NCBI RefSeq assembly: GCF_019966515.1
Contig: NZ_JAIMIB010000003.1
Coordinates: forward strand, 62,001-126,000
Length of the DNA stretch: 64,000 nucleotides
From: Roseovarius aestuarii
GTDB lineage: Bacteria; Pseudomonadota; Alphaproteobacteria; Rhodobacterales; Rhodobacteraceae
Direction: 5' to 3'
Positions within the stretch are counted from its first letter, which is position 1; each line of letters begins with the position of its first letter. The position numbers and the translations under genes are program-made. Of this stretch, positions 51,823 to 61,157 are shown one piece after another. Below the pieces are notes generated by a model. That model did not search any database, was not told the origin of the DNA, and was given only the letters and a program-made list of their open reading frames with translations.

Positions 51823-53004
51823 CTAAGCGGCGGCCTTGTCACGATGTTCCAGCGCCTCAATTGAGAGGATCGTCGGCAGGTGCCGGGCGATCTCGGTCCA
51901 GCTTGTACCTTCGTCCGCACTGGCAAAGATCGAACCTGTATTCGTGCCGAAATAGACGCCTGCCGGTGTGGCCATATCTGTCGCCATCGCCTGACGGAGC
52001 ACGGTGAAAAAGCAGTTTTCCACGGGCAGTCCTTCCTGCATTGCGGTCCAACTTTCGCCGCCATCAGTGGATTTCCAGACGGCGGCAGAGCCATTCGGCG
52101 GATAGCGCCCGCCGCTGTCAGAATTCAGTGGCAATACCCAGAGCGTCTGCGGATCACGTGGATGCAAAGCGATGGGAAAGCCGAAGGTTGACGGCAGGCC
52201 TTCGGTTATATCCTCCCAACTGCGCCCTCCATCAGGGCTGCGCCATGTGCCGTGGTGGTTCTGCTGATAGAGCAGGTCGCCCGTAGTCTCGGGCGCTGCC
52301 GCGCGGACCATGTTGTGCACGCAATGGCCGGTTTCTCCGTCGCGGGGTGCGGCGGGGTGATGATGGGTGCCACATGCATCGGTGTTGGACAGGCGGTTGC
52401 GCCGATCCCATGTCACGCCACCATCCTCGGTGGCGAAAACACCGGCGGCTGAAATGCCAAGCCAGAGCTTTTTCGGGTTGTCAGGCGTGCTGACGATCGT
52501 GTGCAGCACCAGTCCGGCTGCACCGGGATTCCAGCTGTCGCGCGACGGGTGATTGGACAGTCCTTCGACTTTCTGCCACGTCCCGCCGTGATCGTGGCTG
52601 GCGAAGAGGGCAGCCGGTTTGGCGCCAGCATAGAGCGTGCCATGGGCGTAGTGCAGGGACCAGAGCGAGGTGAGTTGCCCGTCAAACGGTGTATCCACGG
52701 GTTCCCAGCCGAAAAAACCGGCAAGTTCGGGATCTTCGGCGGCCCAGGCGTCCAGGGCTCCCTTGGAGAATTTCGCAAGCGTCCATGTATCGCCACCATC
52801 CACAGACCGCCAGACACCGGCCCCCTGCCAATCGCCACCTCCGGCCGCCCAAAGCATGCCGGTCTCAGGATCGCCAACGACATGGTTGATTGGCCAACCC
52901 TCGCAGAGCGGCCCTTTCATCTCCCAGCCGGCGCGCATGTTGCCCGAACTTAGCAGAAACGCGCCCTTTGTGGTGCCGATAAGGATTGTGGTTGCTGCAG
53001 TCAT
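51823..53004 (-). CDS. BNR/Asp-box beta-propeller protein (exo-sialidase-like)
   Basis: A 393-residue protein with six Asp-box motifs: SVDGGDTW, SHDHGGTW, TEDGGVTW, SPDGGRSW, STDGGESW and SADEGTSW, spread from about residue 66 to 375. This spacing predicts a six-bladed sialidase-like propeller. No signal peptide is seen (it begins MTAATTILIGTTKGAF), so it looks cytoplasmic. Catalytic sialidase residues cannot be confirmed; many such proteins are not glycosidases. ATG 53004 follows GGGAGG. Confidence 0.85.
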   Translation of the reverse strand: MTAATTILIGTTKGAFLLSSGNMRAGWEMKGPLCEGWPINHVVGDPETGMLWAAGGGDWQGAGVWRSVDGGDTWTLAKFSKGALDAWAAEDPELAGFFGWEPVDTPFDGQLTSLWSLHYAHGTLYAGAKPAALFASHDHGGTWQKVEGLSNHPSRDSWNPGAAGLVLHTIVSTPDNPKKLWLGISAAGVFATEDGGVTWDRRNRLSNTDACGTHHHPAAPRDGETGHCVHNMVRAAAPETTGDLLYQQNHHGTWRSPDGGRSWEDITEGLPSTFGFPIALHPRDPQTLWVLPLNSDSGGRYPPNGSAAVWKSTDGGESWTAMQEGLPVENCFFTVLRQAMATDMATPAGVYFGTNTGSIFASADEGTSWTEIARHLPTILSIEALEHRDKAAA

Positions 53005-53205
53005 GCGCTCAAGCCTCCCGTTGCGCTCAGGATAGCACGCGTTGGCAGGTGAGCCTAGCAGCGCCAAACGTCGCTGATCATTGCCTGTTGTGAAGGCTTT
53101 GCAGGGTCAACCCCAGCTCCAAAACCCGCCTTTAATCAGCTTGGCAACTTTCAAATCGCTCTGGGCCGTTATGTTTGATATCTTTTCGAGCAATGGATGC
53201 GCGTT

Positions 53206-53234
53206 TGTGATCACAGCCTAATTTACGTGATCAC
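53206..53234. promoter_or_regulatory. Twin GTGATCAC palindromes upstream of sdhC
   Basis: TTGTGATCACAG (core 53206-53215) and ACGTGATCACAA (core 53227-53234) lie 20 bp apart centre to centre, on the same helical face. The first matches 11 of 12 positions of the island operator. They lie in the 361-nt region between the propeller gene (starts 53004, minus) and sdhC (53366). The rest of that region shows no gene, only the hairpin at 53322 and an AT-rich stretch near 53306 that could hold the promoter. Confidence 0.6.
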
Positions 53235-53321
53235 AAAGCTTGAAATTCGCGACATTTTGCCGGTTTTGCCGGGGAAATAGGGCTGGGCAAGCGCCACAGT
53301 CTCGTTAGTATAGCATCTTGT

Positions 53322-53337
53322 TGGGGGTGTGCCCCCA
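53322..53337 (+). other. G/C hairpin in the sdhC leader
   Basis: Arms TGGGGG and CCCCCA with a TGTG loop, 28 nt before the sdhC start. It resembles the stem-loop at 362 in having a C-rich tail. It may influence sdh translation or mRNA stability; no known riboswitch is recognised. Confidence 0.5.
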
Positions 53338-53365
53338 GGCCCGCGACAAAAATGGGAGCGATACA

Positions 53366-53749
53366 TTGGCTGACGTGAACCGGGGCAATCGCCCGCTTTC
53401 GCCACATCTGACAATCTACCGGCCACAGCTAACCTCCATGACTTCGATCCTGACCCGGATCACCGGCAATGCGCTGCTGGTGGCCGCGCTGCTGATCGTC
53501 TGGTGGTTTCTGGCCGCGGCCACTTCGCCGGAATATTTCGCGACTGCCGACGCGGTGATCACCAGCTGGTTTGGCGATTTGGTCATGCTTCTGTCGGTCT
53601 GGGCGCTCTGGTATCACCTGTGCGCGGGGGTCCGGCACCTGATCTGGGATAACGCCATGATGCTGGATATCGACAGGGCCGAGATGCTTGGCTGGCTCGT
53701 GATCATCGTCTCGGCCTGCCTGACAATCTTTACCGTCATCGTCGTCTGA
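53366..53749 (+). CDS. sdhC: Succinate dehydrogenase cytochrome b556 subunit
   Basis: A 127-residue membrane anchor of complex II. RPLSPHLTIYRPQ at the start and WYHLCAGVRHLIWDNAM (haem-ligand region) are diagnostic, with three membrane helices. I use a TTG start at 53366 because GGGAG lies 7 nt upstream and the Rhodobacter-type N terminus ADVNRGNRPLSPHL follows; other in-frame starts are less convincing. Confidence 0.94.
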   Translation: MADVNRGNRPLSPHLTIYRPQLTSMTSILTRITGNALLVAALLIVWWFLAAATSPEYFATADAVITSWFGDLVMLLSVWALWYHLCAGVRHLIWDNAMMLDIDRAEMLGWLVIIVSACLTIFTVIVV

Positions 53750-53761
53750 GGGGGCTGAGCC

Positions 53762-54133
53762 ATGAGTTTTCTGACTGACCGCAAACGCGCTGTGGGCATG
53801 GGTTCGGCGAAATCCGGGGTGCATCATTTCTGGGCAATGAAGATGTCCAGCGTGGCGCTCTTGATCCTGATACCACTCTTCATCTTCATCATGGGCCCGG
53901 CGCTTGGCAGCTCGCACGAAGAGGTTCTGGCGACCTTTTCGCGGCCGTTCCCGGCTATCGTGGCGGCGCTGACGATCATCGTCGGCTTCAAGCATTTCCG
54001 TGACGGCGCGCAGGTGATGTTGGAAGATTACGTGCACGGCACCACGCAAAAGGTCTGCATCATCCTTCTGGCCTGCCTTTCCTATGGCGCCATGGCGACC
54101 GGTCTTTTCGCCATCGCCAAAATCGCCCTCTAA
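53762..54133 (+). CDS. sdhD: Succinate dehydrogenase hydrophobic anchor subunit
   Basis: A 123-residue protein with three membrane helices. The segments GSAKSGVHHFWAMKMSSVAL and GFKHFRDGAQVMLEDYVHG match SdhD, including the quinone/haem region. It lies 12 nt after sdhC and 15 nt before sdhA. Confidence 0.93.
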   Translation: MSFLTDRKRAVGMGSAKSGVHHFWAMKMSSVALLILIPLFIFIMGPALGSSHEEVLATFSRPFPAIVAALTIIVGFKHFRDGAQVMLEDYVHGTTQKVCIILLACLSYGAMATGLFAIAKIAL

Positions 54134-54148
54134 GCGGAGTTCCCCTTC

Positions 54149-55951
54149 ATGGCTGCTTACGAATACGAGACACATGATTATGACGTGGTGGTTGTCGGTG
54201 CCGGGGGTGCCGGTCTGCGCGCCACATTGGGCATGGCCGAACAGGGGCTGCGCACCGCCTGCGTGACCAAGGTCTTCCCGACCCGCTCGCACACTGTGGC
54301 CGCGCAGGGCGGCATTGCCGCCTCGCTTTCGAACATGGGCCCCGATCACTGGCAATGGCACATGTATGATACGGTCAAGGGTAGCGACTGGCTGGGCGAT
54401 ACCGACGCGATGGAATACCTCGCGCGCGAAGCGCCCAAGGCGGTATATGAGCTGGAACATTACGGCGTGCCGTTCAGCCGCACCGAAGAGGGCAAGATCT
54501 ACCAGCGCCCCTTTGGCGGCCACACCACCGAATTTGGTGAAGGCCCCGCGGTGCAGCGCACCTGCGCCGCCGCCGACCGCACCGGCCACGCCATCCTGCA
54601 CACGCTTTATGGTCAGAGCCTCAAGAACAACGCCGAGTTCTATATCGAATATTTCGCCATCGACCTGATCATGACCGACGGTGCCTGCACCGGTGTGGTC
54701 TGCTGGAAGCTCGACGACGGCACCATGCATGTGTTCAACGCCAAGATGGTCGTGCTCGCCACGGGCGGCTATGGCCGCGCCTATTTCAGCGCCACTTCGG
54801 CCCATACCTGCACCGGCGATGGTGGCGGCATGGTTGCCCGCGCGGGGCTGCCCTTGCAGGACATGGAATTTGTGCAATTCCACCCGACGGGCATCTACGG
54901 CTCGGGCTGTCTGATCACCGAGGGCGCGCGCGGAGAGGGCGGGTATTTGACCAATTCCGAGGGCGAGCGCTTCATGGAGCGTTATGCGCCGCAATATAAA
55001 GACCTTGCGCCGCGCGATTATGTCTCGCGCTCGATGACGATGGAAATCCGCGAAGGCCGGGGCGTCGGCGACGGGGGCGATCACATTCACCTGAACCTGT
55101 CGCACCTGCCGCCCGAGGCGCTGAACCTGCGCCTGCCGGGCATCTCGGAAAGTGCCAAGATTTTCGCCGGGGTGGATGTAACCAAGGAACCGATCCCGGT
55201 GCTGCCCACGGTGCATTACAACATGGGCGGCATCCCGACCAATTACTGGGGCGAGGTGGTGAACCCGACCAAGAAAGACCCGCACGCGGTGGTACCCGGC
55301 CTGATGGCCGTGGGCGAGGCGGGCTGTGCGTCGGTCCACGGGGCGAACCGCCTTGGCTCGAACTCGCTGATTGACCTGGTGGTCTTTGGCCGTGCCGCCG
55401 CGATCCGTGCGGGCAAGGTTGTCGATGCCGACAGCGCCGTGCCTGCGACGAACACGGCGGAGGTCGACAAGGCTTTCGACCGGTTCGACGGGCTTCGCAA
55501 CGCTGATGGTGCCACCCCCACTGCCGATCTGCGGCTTGAGATGCAGCGCACCATGCAGGAGGACGCCGCCGTCTTCCGCACCTCGAAGACGCTCAAGGAA
55601 GGTGTCGAGAAGATGGATGCCATCGCCGCCAAGCTGGGTGATATCAAGGTCACTGACCGCTCGCTCGTCTGGAACTCCGACCTGATGGAGACGCTGGAAC
55701 TCACGAACCTCATGCCCAACGCCCTGGCCACCATCGCCGGGGCCGAGGCGCGCCACGAAAGCCGCGGCGCGCACGCACATGAGGATTTCGCCAAGCGCGA
55801 CGATGAGAAATGGCGTGTCCACACCATCGCGCGGGTCGATGGCAAGAAGGTCAAGCTGGAATACCGCCCGATCATCGAAGACCCGCTGACCACCGAAAAA
55901 GAAGGCGGTATCAGCCTCAAGAAAATCGCCCCCAAGGAAAGAACCTTCTAA
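54149..55951 (+). CDS. sdhA: Succinate dehydrogenase flavoprotein subunit
   Basis: A 600-residue FAD subunit that oxidises succinate to fumarate. [20 protein letters not shown] binds [14 protein letters not shown] carries the His that anchors FAD covalently. Other family blocks are [20 protein letters not shown] and [19 protein letters not shown]. Length is canonical. Its stop overlaps the next lipoprotein start by 1 nt. Confidence 0.98.
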   Translation: MAAYEYETHDYDVVVVGAGGAGLRATLGMAEQGLRTACVTKVFPTRSHTVAAQGGIAASLSNMGPDHWQWHMYDTVKGSDWLGDTDAMEYLAREAPKAVYELEHYGVPFSRTEEGKIYQRPFGGHTTEFGEGPAVQRTCAAADRTGHAILHTLYGQSLKNNAEFYIEYFAIDLIMTDGACTGVVCWKLDDGTMHVFNAKMVVLATGGYGRAYFSATSAHTCTGDGGGMVARAGLPLQDMEFVQFHPTGIYGSGCLITEGARGEGGYLTNSEGERFMERYAPQYKDLAPRDYVSRSMTMEIREGRGVGDGGDHIHLNLSHLPPEALNLRLPGISESAKIFAGVDVTKEPIPVLPTVHYNMGGIPTNYWGEVVNPTKKDPHAVVPGLMAVGEAGCASVHGANRLGSNSLIDLVVFGRAAAIRAGKVVDADSAVPATNTAEVDKAFDRFDGLRNADGATPTADLRLEMQRTMQEDAAVFRTSKTLKEGVEKMDAIAAKLGDIKVTDRSLVWNSDLMETLELTNLMPNALATIAGAEARHESRGAHAHEDFAKRDDEKWRVHTIARVDGKKVKLEYRPIIEDPLTTEKEGGISLKKIAPKERTF

Positions 55952-56283
55952 TGCACAGACTTTTGACCATTGCGGCCTTTGCAGGGCTACTTACCGGCTG
56001 CCAGACAACCACCCAGGAGCCATCAACTCCGGTAGCGGCGCCCAAGCCGCAAACGGCGCCTGTTGAGGCATCGGATGTCATCATTAAAGAAGGTTCCGGA
56101 TACATCGTAGAGGCGCCTATTCTTGTGGCGCTCGATGTCACTCAGAAGTGCCCCGGAGGTAAATTCGCATCGCTCTCCACGCGCGACGGGAAGACAACCA
56201 GCCTGCGGTTCAAGAGAGGGCAACGTCTTTCAGGAGAACAGGAAGTAGCCTTTATGAACTGTGTTAGGAAAATGCTGTCATGA
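55951..56283 (+). CDS. Small lipoprotein between sdhA and sdhB (1)
   Basis: A 110-residue protein with a lipoprotein signal: [17 protein letters not shown], Cys17 being the lipidation site. A Pro/Ala/Thr-rich linker and a compact domain with two further cysteines (near 72 and 105) follow. It starts at the sdhA stop (1-nt overlap), so it is coupled to sdhA. No domain is recognised; it seems conserved in position in this family of bacteria. Confidence 0.75.
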   Translation: MHRLLTIAAFAGLLTGCQTTTQEPSTPVAAPKPQTAPVEASDVIIKEGSGYIVEAPILVALDVTQKCPGGKFASLSTRDGKTTSLRFKRGQRLSGEQEVAFMNCVRKMLS

Positions 56284-56316
56284 CCAATTGCTACCGGGCG
56301 TAAGGTTATTGTTCGC

Positions 56317-56655
56317 ATGAATTACGCCAAAGCGCACATCGCTACGAAAATGTTGGTAGTAACCCTGCTGCTGACCAGCTGTACCGCTGCGAATGATGCC
56401 GCCGATGCGGTTGCGCGGGATCGGGCGAAGACCGTTGTGAATGGCATCGTTTCGGACAGATTTCCCGGCGTGAATTCTGCGCCGATTACCGATTGCATCA
56501 TTGACGCGGCATCTGCTGGTGAGATCATCAGCATCGCCAGTGCCACCGTCACCGGCGTTGATCAATCCACGGTTAATCAAGTGCTTGAGATCGCTCAGCG
56601 CCCGGAGGCCGTGAACTGTATTGCCGAAAACAGCATCACTCTGCTGGGCATATGA
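56317..56655 (+). CDS. Small lipoprotein between sdhA and sdhB (2)
   Basis: A 112-residue protein with a lipoprotein signal ending LLLTSC (Cys22). The mature part contains two more cysteines (near 60 and 101) that could pair. It has no known domain. It lies between the first lipoprotein and sdhB, 13 nt before the latter. Confidence 0.73.
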   Translation: MNYAKAHIATKMLVVTLLLTSCTAANDAADAVARDRAKTVVNGIVSDRFPGVNSAPITDCIIDAASAGEIISIASATVTGVDQSTVNQVLEIAQRPEAVNCIAENSITLLGI

Positions 56656-56668
56656 AGGAGTTGAGAAT

Positions 56669-57448
56669 ATGGTCCAACTGACACTCCCCAAAAACTCGCG
56701 CATGACGACGGGCAAGACCTGGCCCAAACCCGAAGGTGCAAGCAATGTCCGCAAGTTCCAGATTTATCGCTGGAACCCGGATGACGGCAAAAACCCCAGC
56801 GTCGACACGTATTTCGTCGATATGGACAGCTGCGGCCCGATGATTCTGGATGCGCTGATCAAGATTAAGAACGAGATCGACCCGACGCTGACCTTCCGCC
56901 GCTCCTGCCGCGAGGGCATCTGCGGATCCTGCGCGATGAATATCGACGGCATCAACACGCTGGCCTGCATCTATGGCATGGATGAGATTCAGGGCGACGT
57001 GAAGATCTACCCGCTGCCACATATGCCCGTGGTGAAGGATCTGATCCCGGATCTGACGCATTTCTATGCGCAACATGCGTCGATCATGCCCTGGCTTGAA
57101 ACCAAGACAAACCGTCCCGCGAAAGAGTGGAAACAGTCAATCGAGGACCGTGAGAAGCTTGATGGCCTCTATGAATGCGTGATGTGCGCATCCTGCTCGA
57201 CCTCCTGTCCCAGCTATTGGTGGAACGGCGACAAATATCTTGGGCCCGCAGCACTGTTGCACGCCTATCGCTGGATCATTGACTCACGCGACGAGGCGAC
57301 GGGTGAGCGGCTCGACGATCTGGAAGACCCGTTCAAGCTTTATCGCTGCCATACGATCATGAACTGCACCAAGACCTGCCCCAAGGGTCTGAATCCGGCC
57401 AAGGCAATCGCAGAGATCAAGAAAATGATGGTCGAACGCGCGGTTTAG
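56669..57448 (+). CDS. sdhB: Succinate dehydrogenase iron-sulfur subunit
   Basis: A 259-residue subunit with three Fe-S clusters. [16 protein letters not shown] and the later NTLAC supply the 2Fe-2S cluster; [16 protein letters not shown] and [17 protein letters not shown] supply the 4Fe-4S and 3Fe-4S clusters. ATG 56669 follows AAGGAG at 8 nt. It ends the sdh operon with a hairpin 9 nt downstream. Confidence 0.98.
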   Translation: MVQLTLPKNSRMTTGKTWPKPEGASNVRKFQIYRWNPDDGKNPSVDTYFVDMDSCGPMILDALIKIKNEIDPTLTFRRSCREGICGSCAMNIDGINTLACIYGMDEIQGDVKIYPLPHMPVVKDLIPDLTHFYAQHASIMPWLETKTNRPAKEWKQSIEDREKLDGLYECVMCASCSTSCPSYWWNGDKYLGPAALLHAYRWIIDSRDEATGERLDDLEDPFKLYRCHTIMNCTKTCPKGLNPAKAIAEIKKMMVERAV

Positions 57449-57457
57449 CATCACTTT

Positions 57458-57476
57458 CCCACGAGAAGATCGTGGG
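57458..57476. terminator. Hairpin between sdhB and the PhyH-type gene
   Basis: A perfect 7-bp stem CCCACGA/TCGTGGG with a GAAGA loop sits in the 32-bp gap between convergent genes. It can serve both strands, though T tracts are short or absent. Confidence 0.55.
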
Positions 57477-57480
57477 CACA

Positions 57481-58275
57481 TCACCGCTGGAAGATCACCG
57501 GGAACCAATCTTCGCGTAGCAAGTCGCCGGGCTGCATACCGTGACCCGGAAAAGGTGGTGAGGTCGGCCCGGGGCGTTCAATGTAACGGGCGTCATCCCC
57601 AACTAGACGTAACGAAAAGGCACGTCGGCGGGTTTCTGTCGTGTTTCCGCGCGCGCCGTGCAACGTGCCGTAATTGAACGCGACCGCATCGCCGGGTTCC
57701 ATTTCCCATTCCTTGATATCCATGCCTTCCGCATCCGGGTCAGGCACCGGCATGTAGTCGTCTTCGTTTGGAAAGAAGCTTGTTTCGGCCAACCAGCGGG
57801 TGGGCAGAACGGGCTTTTCCCAGGCATGGCTGCCCGCGACACAGCGCAGGCTTGCGCCCTTGACTGCATCCACCGGCGACCAGAAGCTGACATTCTGGAC
57901 ACCGTCGACAAAATAGTATGGACCGTCCTGATGCCAGGGCGTCGGTTTGGACGTGCCGGGTTCCTTGACCAGAACGTGATCGTGGAAAACCTGCACGCGG
58001 TTCGATTTCATCAGATCGGCCGCAATTTCGGCGGCGGGGGAGGTGTGGATGACCTCTTCGAATTCGGGAATGCGGGTCCAGTTGCAATAGTCATCGAAGA
58101 AACGACCGCCTTCGCCCTTTTTGAGGTTTTCCGCAGCATAGGGCCCGGGATCGCTCATGTTGCGCTCAATCCCCGCGCGGATGGTGTGGACATGGTCTTT
58201 GAACAGACCCCTGATCAGCACGACGCCATCGCATTGAAATGTATCGACATGCTCTTGGGTGATAAGTGCGTGCAT
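57481..58275 (-). CDS. Phytanoyl-CoA dioxygenase (PhyH)-family protein
   Basis: A 264-residue Fe(II)/2-oxoglutarate oxygenase. The HxD pair is in PTPWHQDGPYYF (about 113), the distal His in NYGTLHGARGN, and a 2-oxoglutarate-binding Arg in TRRRAFSLRL. Related bacterial enzymes hydroxylate ectoine, alkyl-phosphonates or other small molecules. The substrate is unknown. It is divergent from a LysR regulator with an AT-rich spacer. Confidence 0.85.
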   Translation of the reverse strand: MHALITQEHVDTFQCDGVVLIRGLFKDHVHTIRAGIERNMSDPGPYAAENLKKGEGGRFFDDYCNWTRIPEFEEVIHTSPAAEIAADLMKSNRVQVFHDHVLVKEPGTSKPTPWHQDGPYYFVDGVQNVSFWSPVDAVKGASLRCVAGSHAWEKPVLPTRWLAETSFFPNEDDYMPVPDPDAEGMDIKEWEMEPGDAVAFNYGTLHGARGNTTETRRRAFSLRLVGDDARYIERPGPTSPPFPGHGMQPGDLLREDWFPVIFQR

Positions 58276-58328
58276 CGTTTTCTCCTCGTAACCGGAGGCA
58301 AGTTACGGTGGACTCAAATTAGCTTCAA

Positions 58329-58346
58329 ATAATATCTATTCATTAT
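58329..58346. promoter_or_regulatory. Possible LysR-type dyad
   Basis: ATAAT and ATTAT arms with an 8-bp spacer lie in the AT-rich 83-bp region between the PhyH-type gene and the LysR gene. Position and symmetry fit a LysR regulator, but AT-rich repeats occur easily by chance. Confidence 0.3.
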
Positions 58347-58358
58347 ATTATTAGTTAC

Positions 58359-59246
58359 ATGCTATATATTACGCTTCGCCAATACGAATACATCGTTGCC
58401 GTGGCCGATGCCGGCAGTCTAACCGATGCAGCGGCCCACCTGCATGTCTCTCAACCGTCTTTATCCGTCGCGATCACCCGGGTGGAACAGCGGCTGGGGG
58501 CGCTCGTTTTTGTCAGAGGCAAGGGCGCGGCGATCGAGATTACCCCCTTCGGTCATCAGATTGTTGCAGAAGCTCGGGGCCTGCTCGGACACGCCACCAG
58601 GCTTGAACGAAAACAGGATACGCAGGCGCCGTTTGTGCTGGCTTGTTTTGAAGATATCGCGCCGTGGTATCTCGCGCCCGCGTTGGAACGGTTGGAAGCG
58701 CAGTTCCCAGCGCTGGAAGTGCAGGTGAAGGAAGGGCGCTTTTCCGATCTGGCCACTGACCTTGCAGAAGGTCGGGCCGATGTCGCGATGTCCTATGATG
58801 TCGGGTTTGACGGGCAATTTGAGCGCCGGTCTATCCGAGAGGTTTCCCCGGTTGCGTTTTTGGCGTCGGATCATCCCTTGGCGACCAATGTCTCATTGTC
58901 GTTTGAAGAACTAGAGGATCATCCAATAATTCTGTTTGACGAGGATTTGTCCGAGGGGTTTATCCGTAACTTGTTTGATGAGATGCGATTGCAGCCAAAG
59001 ATCAAACAACGCGTGAGGTCACTTGAAATGATGCGTTCGCTTGCCGCACACGCTGCGGACGTTGGCATCAGCTACTCGTGCCCACCCGGCGACATAAGCT
59101 ATGATGGAAAGCCGGTTACAACCATTCCCATCTCGACATCCCAGGCTGCTGCAGAAATCGTCCTCGTGTGGTCTCGTTTGCGCGAAATGGATCATCAGTT
59201 TGTCGAAATCCTAGATCATCTGACTGAAACTCACAGTCCGGAATGA
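58359..59246 (+). CDS. LysR-family transcriptional regulator
   Basis: A 295-residue regulator. The N-terminal winged helix (about 1-65) contains YIVAVADAGSLTDAAAHL and HVSQPSLSVAITRVEQRLG; the effector domain (about 90-290) includes LEVQVKEGRFSDLATDLAEG and ADVAMSYDVGFDG, resembling OxyR/CysB-type domains but lacking an evident Cys pair. It likely controls the divergent PhyH-type gene. Confidence 0.88.
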   Translation: MLYITLRQYEYIVAVADAGSLTDAAAHLHVSQPSLSVAITRVEQRLGALVFVRGKGAAIEITPFGHQIVAEARGLLGHATRLERKQDTQAPFVLACFEDIAPWYLAPALERLEAQFPALEVQVKEGRFSDLATDLAEGRADVAMSYDVGFDGQFERRSIREVSPVAFLASDHPLATNVSLSFEELEDHPIILFDEDLSEGFIRNLFDEMRLQPKIKQRVRSLEMMRSLAAHAADVGISYSCPPGDISYDGKPVTTIPISTSQAAAEIVLVWSRLREMDHQFVEILDHLTETHSPE

Positions 59247-59360
59247 TGGGCCACATCAAGTCGCACCAAGCGCCGTATCGGGCACTTTTGGCTCAAGGTC
59301 TTCGTTATTCGGTAAGCTTTTCTTTACGGAAACGGTCACATGGCTGTTCCGCGCCGGGCT

Positions 59361-60398
59361 TCACCTTGGGATCAGCGCCCAGTAATCCAGGTCCAGCATC
59401 ACATGCGGGAGATATTTGCCGTCTTCACCCTTGAGTGTGAACGGCTCGCCGCCTTTGGTGGCCACCAGCCGCAGGCGCAGGGCGCCCACGCCCGGCGCGG
59501 TGGTTTCGGCCTTGTCCAGCACCTCGGACCAGGCCTTGATCGTATCGCCCGCATAGCAGGGGTTGGCGTGGGTGCCGCCGTTCAGCCCCGCAACGACCTG
59601 GGCATTGGCCAGCCCGTTGAAGGAAAGCGTGCGGGCCATTGAAATCACGTGTCCGCCATAGATCAGCCTCTGCTCGTCAGGGCGCGAACCCACGTCGAAA
59701 TGCACCTTGGCGGTGTTCTGCCAGAGGCGGGTGGCCATCATGTGTTCGGCCTCTTCGACAGTGACGCCATCGACATGGTCGATCTTTTCGCCAATCGCGT
59801 AGTCACCCCAGCGATGCGGTTCGCCTGCGAGGGTGAAATCGTAATTGGTGAAGTCGAGGCCTTCGGGAACCACCAGATCGGACGCGCCAAGCGCAGGTTT
59901 CAGCGTCGGAATGACGGTCTCGGGTGCGGCGGCATTCATATCTCGTTTGCGCACCATCGCCCAGCGGATGTAATCCAGCACCACCTCATCGCGCTGATTG
60001 CGGCCGCGGGTGCGGACCCAAACCACGCCGGATTTACCGTTGGAATTCTGTTTGACCCCGATCACCTCTGACGTGGAGTGGATCGTGTCGCCCGGATAGA
60101 CCGGCTTCAGCCAGCGGCCTTCGGCATAGCCCAGATTGGCCAGCGCGTTGAGCGATATGTCCGGCACGGTCTTGCCAAAGACCACATGGAACGCCGCGAT
60201 GTCATCAAGCGGGCTGGCGGGCAGGCCGCAGGATCGCGCGAATTCGTCCGAGGAATAGAGCGCGTGGCGCGCCGGATATAGCGCATGATAAAGCGCCCGT
60301 TCGCCGCCCGAGACTGTGCGCGGGACCGCATGATAGATCGTTTCGCCGACGGTGTAGTCCTCGAAGAACCGGCCTGGGTTGGTCTTGGCCATAATCAT
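59361..60398 (-). CDS. mch: Mesaconyl-CoA hydratase
   Basis: A 345-residue double-hotdog (MaoC-like) protein. The features GRFFEDYTVGETIYHAVPRTV, WLKPVYPGDTIHSTSEVIG and the C-terminal IYGGHVISMARTLSFNGLANA match mesaconyl-C1-CoA hydratase of the ethylmalonyl-CoA pathway, which interconverts mesaconyl-CoA and beta-methylmalyl-CoA. Length agrees with that enzyme. It is last in an operon with mcl2, which acts on the same pathway. Its start overlaps the DUF1737 stop by 4 nt. Confidence 0.9.
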   Translation of the reverse strand: MIMAKTNPGRFFEDYTVGETIYHAVPRTVSGGERALYHALYPARHALYSSDEFARSCGLPASPLDDIAAFHVVFGKTVPDISLNALANLGYAEGRWLKPVYPGDTIHSTSEVIGVKQNSNGKSGVVWVRTRGRNQRDEVVLDYIRWAMVRKRDMNAAAPETVIPTLKPALGASDLVVPEGLDFTNYDFTLAGEPHRWGDYAIGEKIDHVDGVTVEEAEHMMATRLWQNTAKVHFDVGSRPDEQRLIYGGHVISMARTLSFNGLANAQVVAGLNGGTHANPCYAGDTIKAWSEVLDKAETTAPGVGALRLRLVATKGGEPFTLKGEDGKYLPHVMLDLDYWALIPR

Positions 60399-60598
60399 TG
60401 CTCTCCCAGCTTCGTATCGGGCGTGTAGGTGCCGTCGGCCTCTTTCACCACCGCCTGACCGCAGCGCATGACGCCGTTGGCGTGGTCGTAGGCGTAGGTG
60501 GGATCGCCGTAAAGTTCCCAGCTGTTGTTCAGGGCATCCGTTACTTTGTGACAGAAGGCCGATGTGTCATCGGCGCTGAGGAAACGGTAGAGTTTCAT
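60395..60598 (-). CDS. DUF1737 small protein
   Basis: A 67-residue protein beginning MKLYRFLSADDTSAFCHKV, with NNSWELYGDPTYAYD and CGQAVVKE, matching DUF1737. It is coupled by 4-nt overlaps on both sides, to the NnrU-like gene and to mch. Function unknown; its stable place within the ethylmalonyl-CoA operon suggests a link. Confidence 0.82.
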   Translation of the reverse strand: MKLYRFLSADDTSAFCHKVTDALNNSWELYGDPTYAYDHANGVMRCGQAVVKEADGTYTPDTKLGEQ

Positions 60599-61152
60599 GC
60601 ATAGGTTCCCATGAACGGATTATGGCCGAGCCAGACATGGATGCCGGTGACGACAGCATAGATCACCAGCGTGATGATGGCGTTCTTGATGTCGCCTTTG
60701 AGGGTGCCGGGGGCCGGGCGTTCCCACGCGCCATCGCCGCTGTTGATCAGCAGCATCTGGATCACGGCCCAGAGGCCCAGCCCGCCGAAAAGCAGGATTG
60801 ACGCCAGATCGCCATTCACCAGCAGATGGGCACAGGCAAAGATTACCATGCCGGTCAGCATCGGATGGCGGATCTTGTCGGCCAGCACGCCCTTGGCGCT
60901 GCCGATGCCGAAGAAAAACACGGCGATCAGCATCAGCAGGTTGTTGAGGTGGCCGATGCCGGGGATGGGCGTGTAGATGGAAGTGAATTCTGCCGCGCGG
61001 TAGCCCAGCACCATCAGTGCGACGCTGGCCAGAATGGTCAGGGCTATCGGGCCGCGGCCCTTGGTGCCCATCCGGGCGCGGGCCCCGGGGGCGAGGCGTT
61101 TGAAACTATGTGCGCCGATCCAGAGGATCAGGCCTAGGATGAGAAGGATCAT
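60595..61152 (-). CDS. NnrU-like membrane protein
   Basis: A 185-residue protein with about five membrane helices. MILLILGLILWIGAHSFKRLAP and DKIRHPMLTGMVIFACAHLL, then LNSGDGAWERPAPG-like loops, match the NnrU family (isoprenylcysteine-methyltransferase-like). The NnrU name comes from nitrite-reductase regulons, but no denitrification gene is here. It overlaps the DUF1737 start by 4 nt and follows mcl2 by 5 nt. Confidence 0.83.
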   Translation of the reverse strand: MILLILGLILWIGAHSFKRLAPGARARMGTKGRGPIALTILASVALMVLGYRAAEFTSIYTPIPGIGHLNNLLMLIAVFFFGIGSAKGVLADKIRHPMLTGMVIFACAHLLVNGDLASILLFGGLGLWAVIQMLLINSGDGAWERPAPGTLKGDIKNAIITLVIYAVVTGIHVWLGHNPFMGTYA

Positions 61153-61157
61153 GCTGT

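Noticed and set aside
53429..55822. 797-codon open frame opposite sdhCDA
   Set aside because: Antisense to three highly conserved genes with intact motifs; the translation is low-complexity and domainless.
60595..61152. Role of the NnrU-like protein in nitric oxide metabolism
   Set aside because: The name is inherited from another regulon; no denitrification gene or Nnr/Fnr-like site is visible here.
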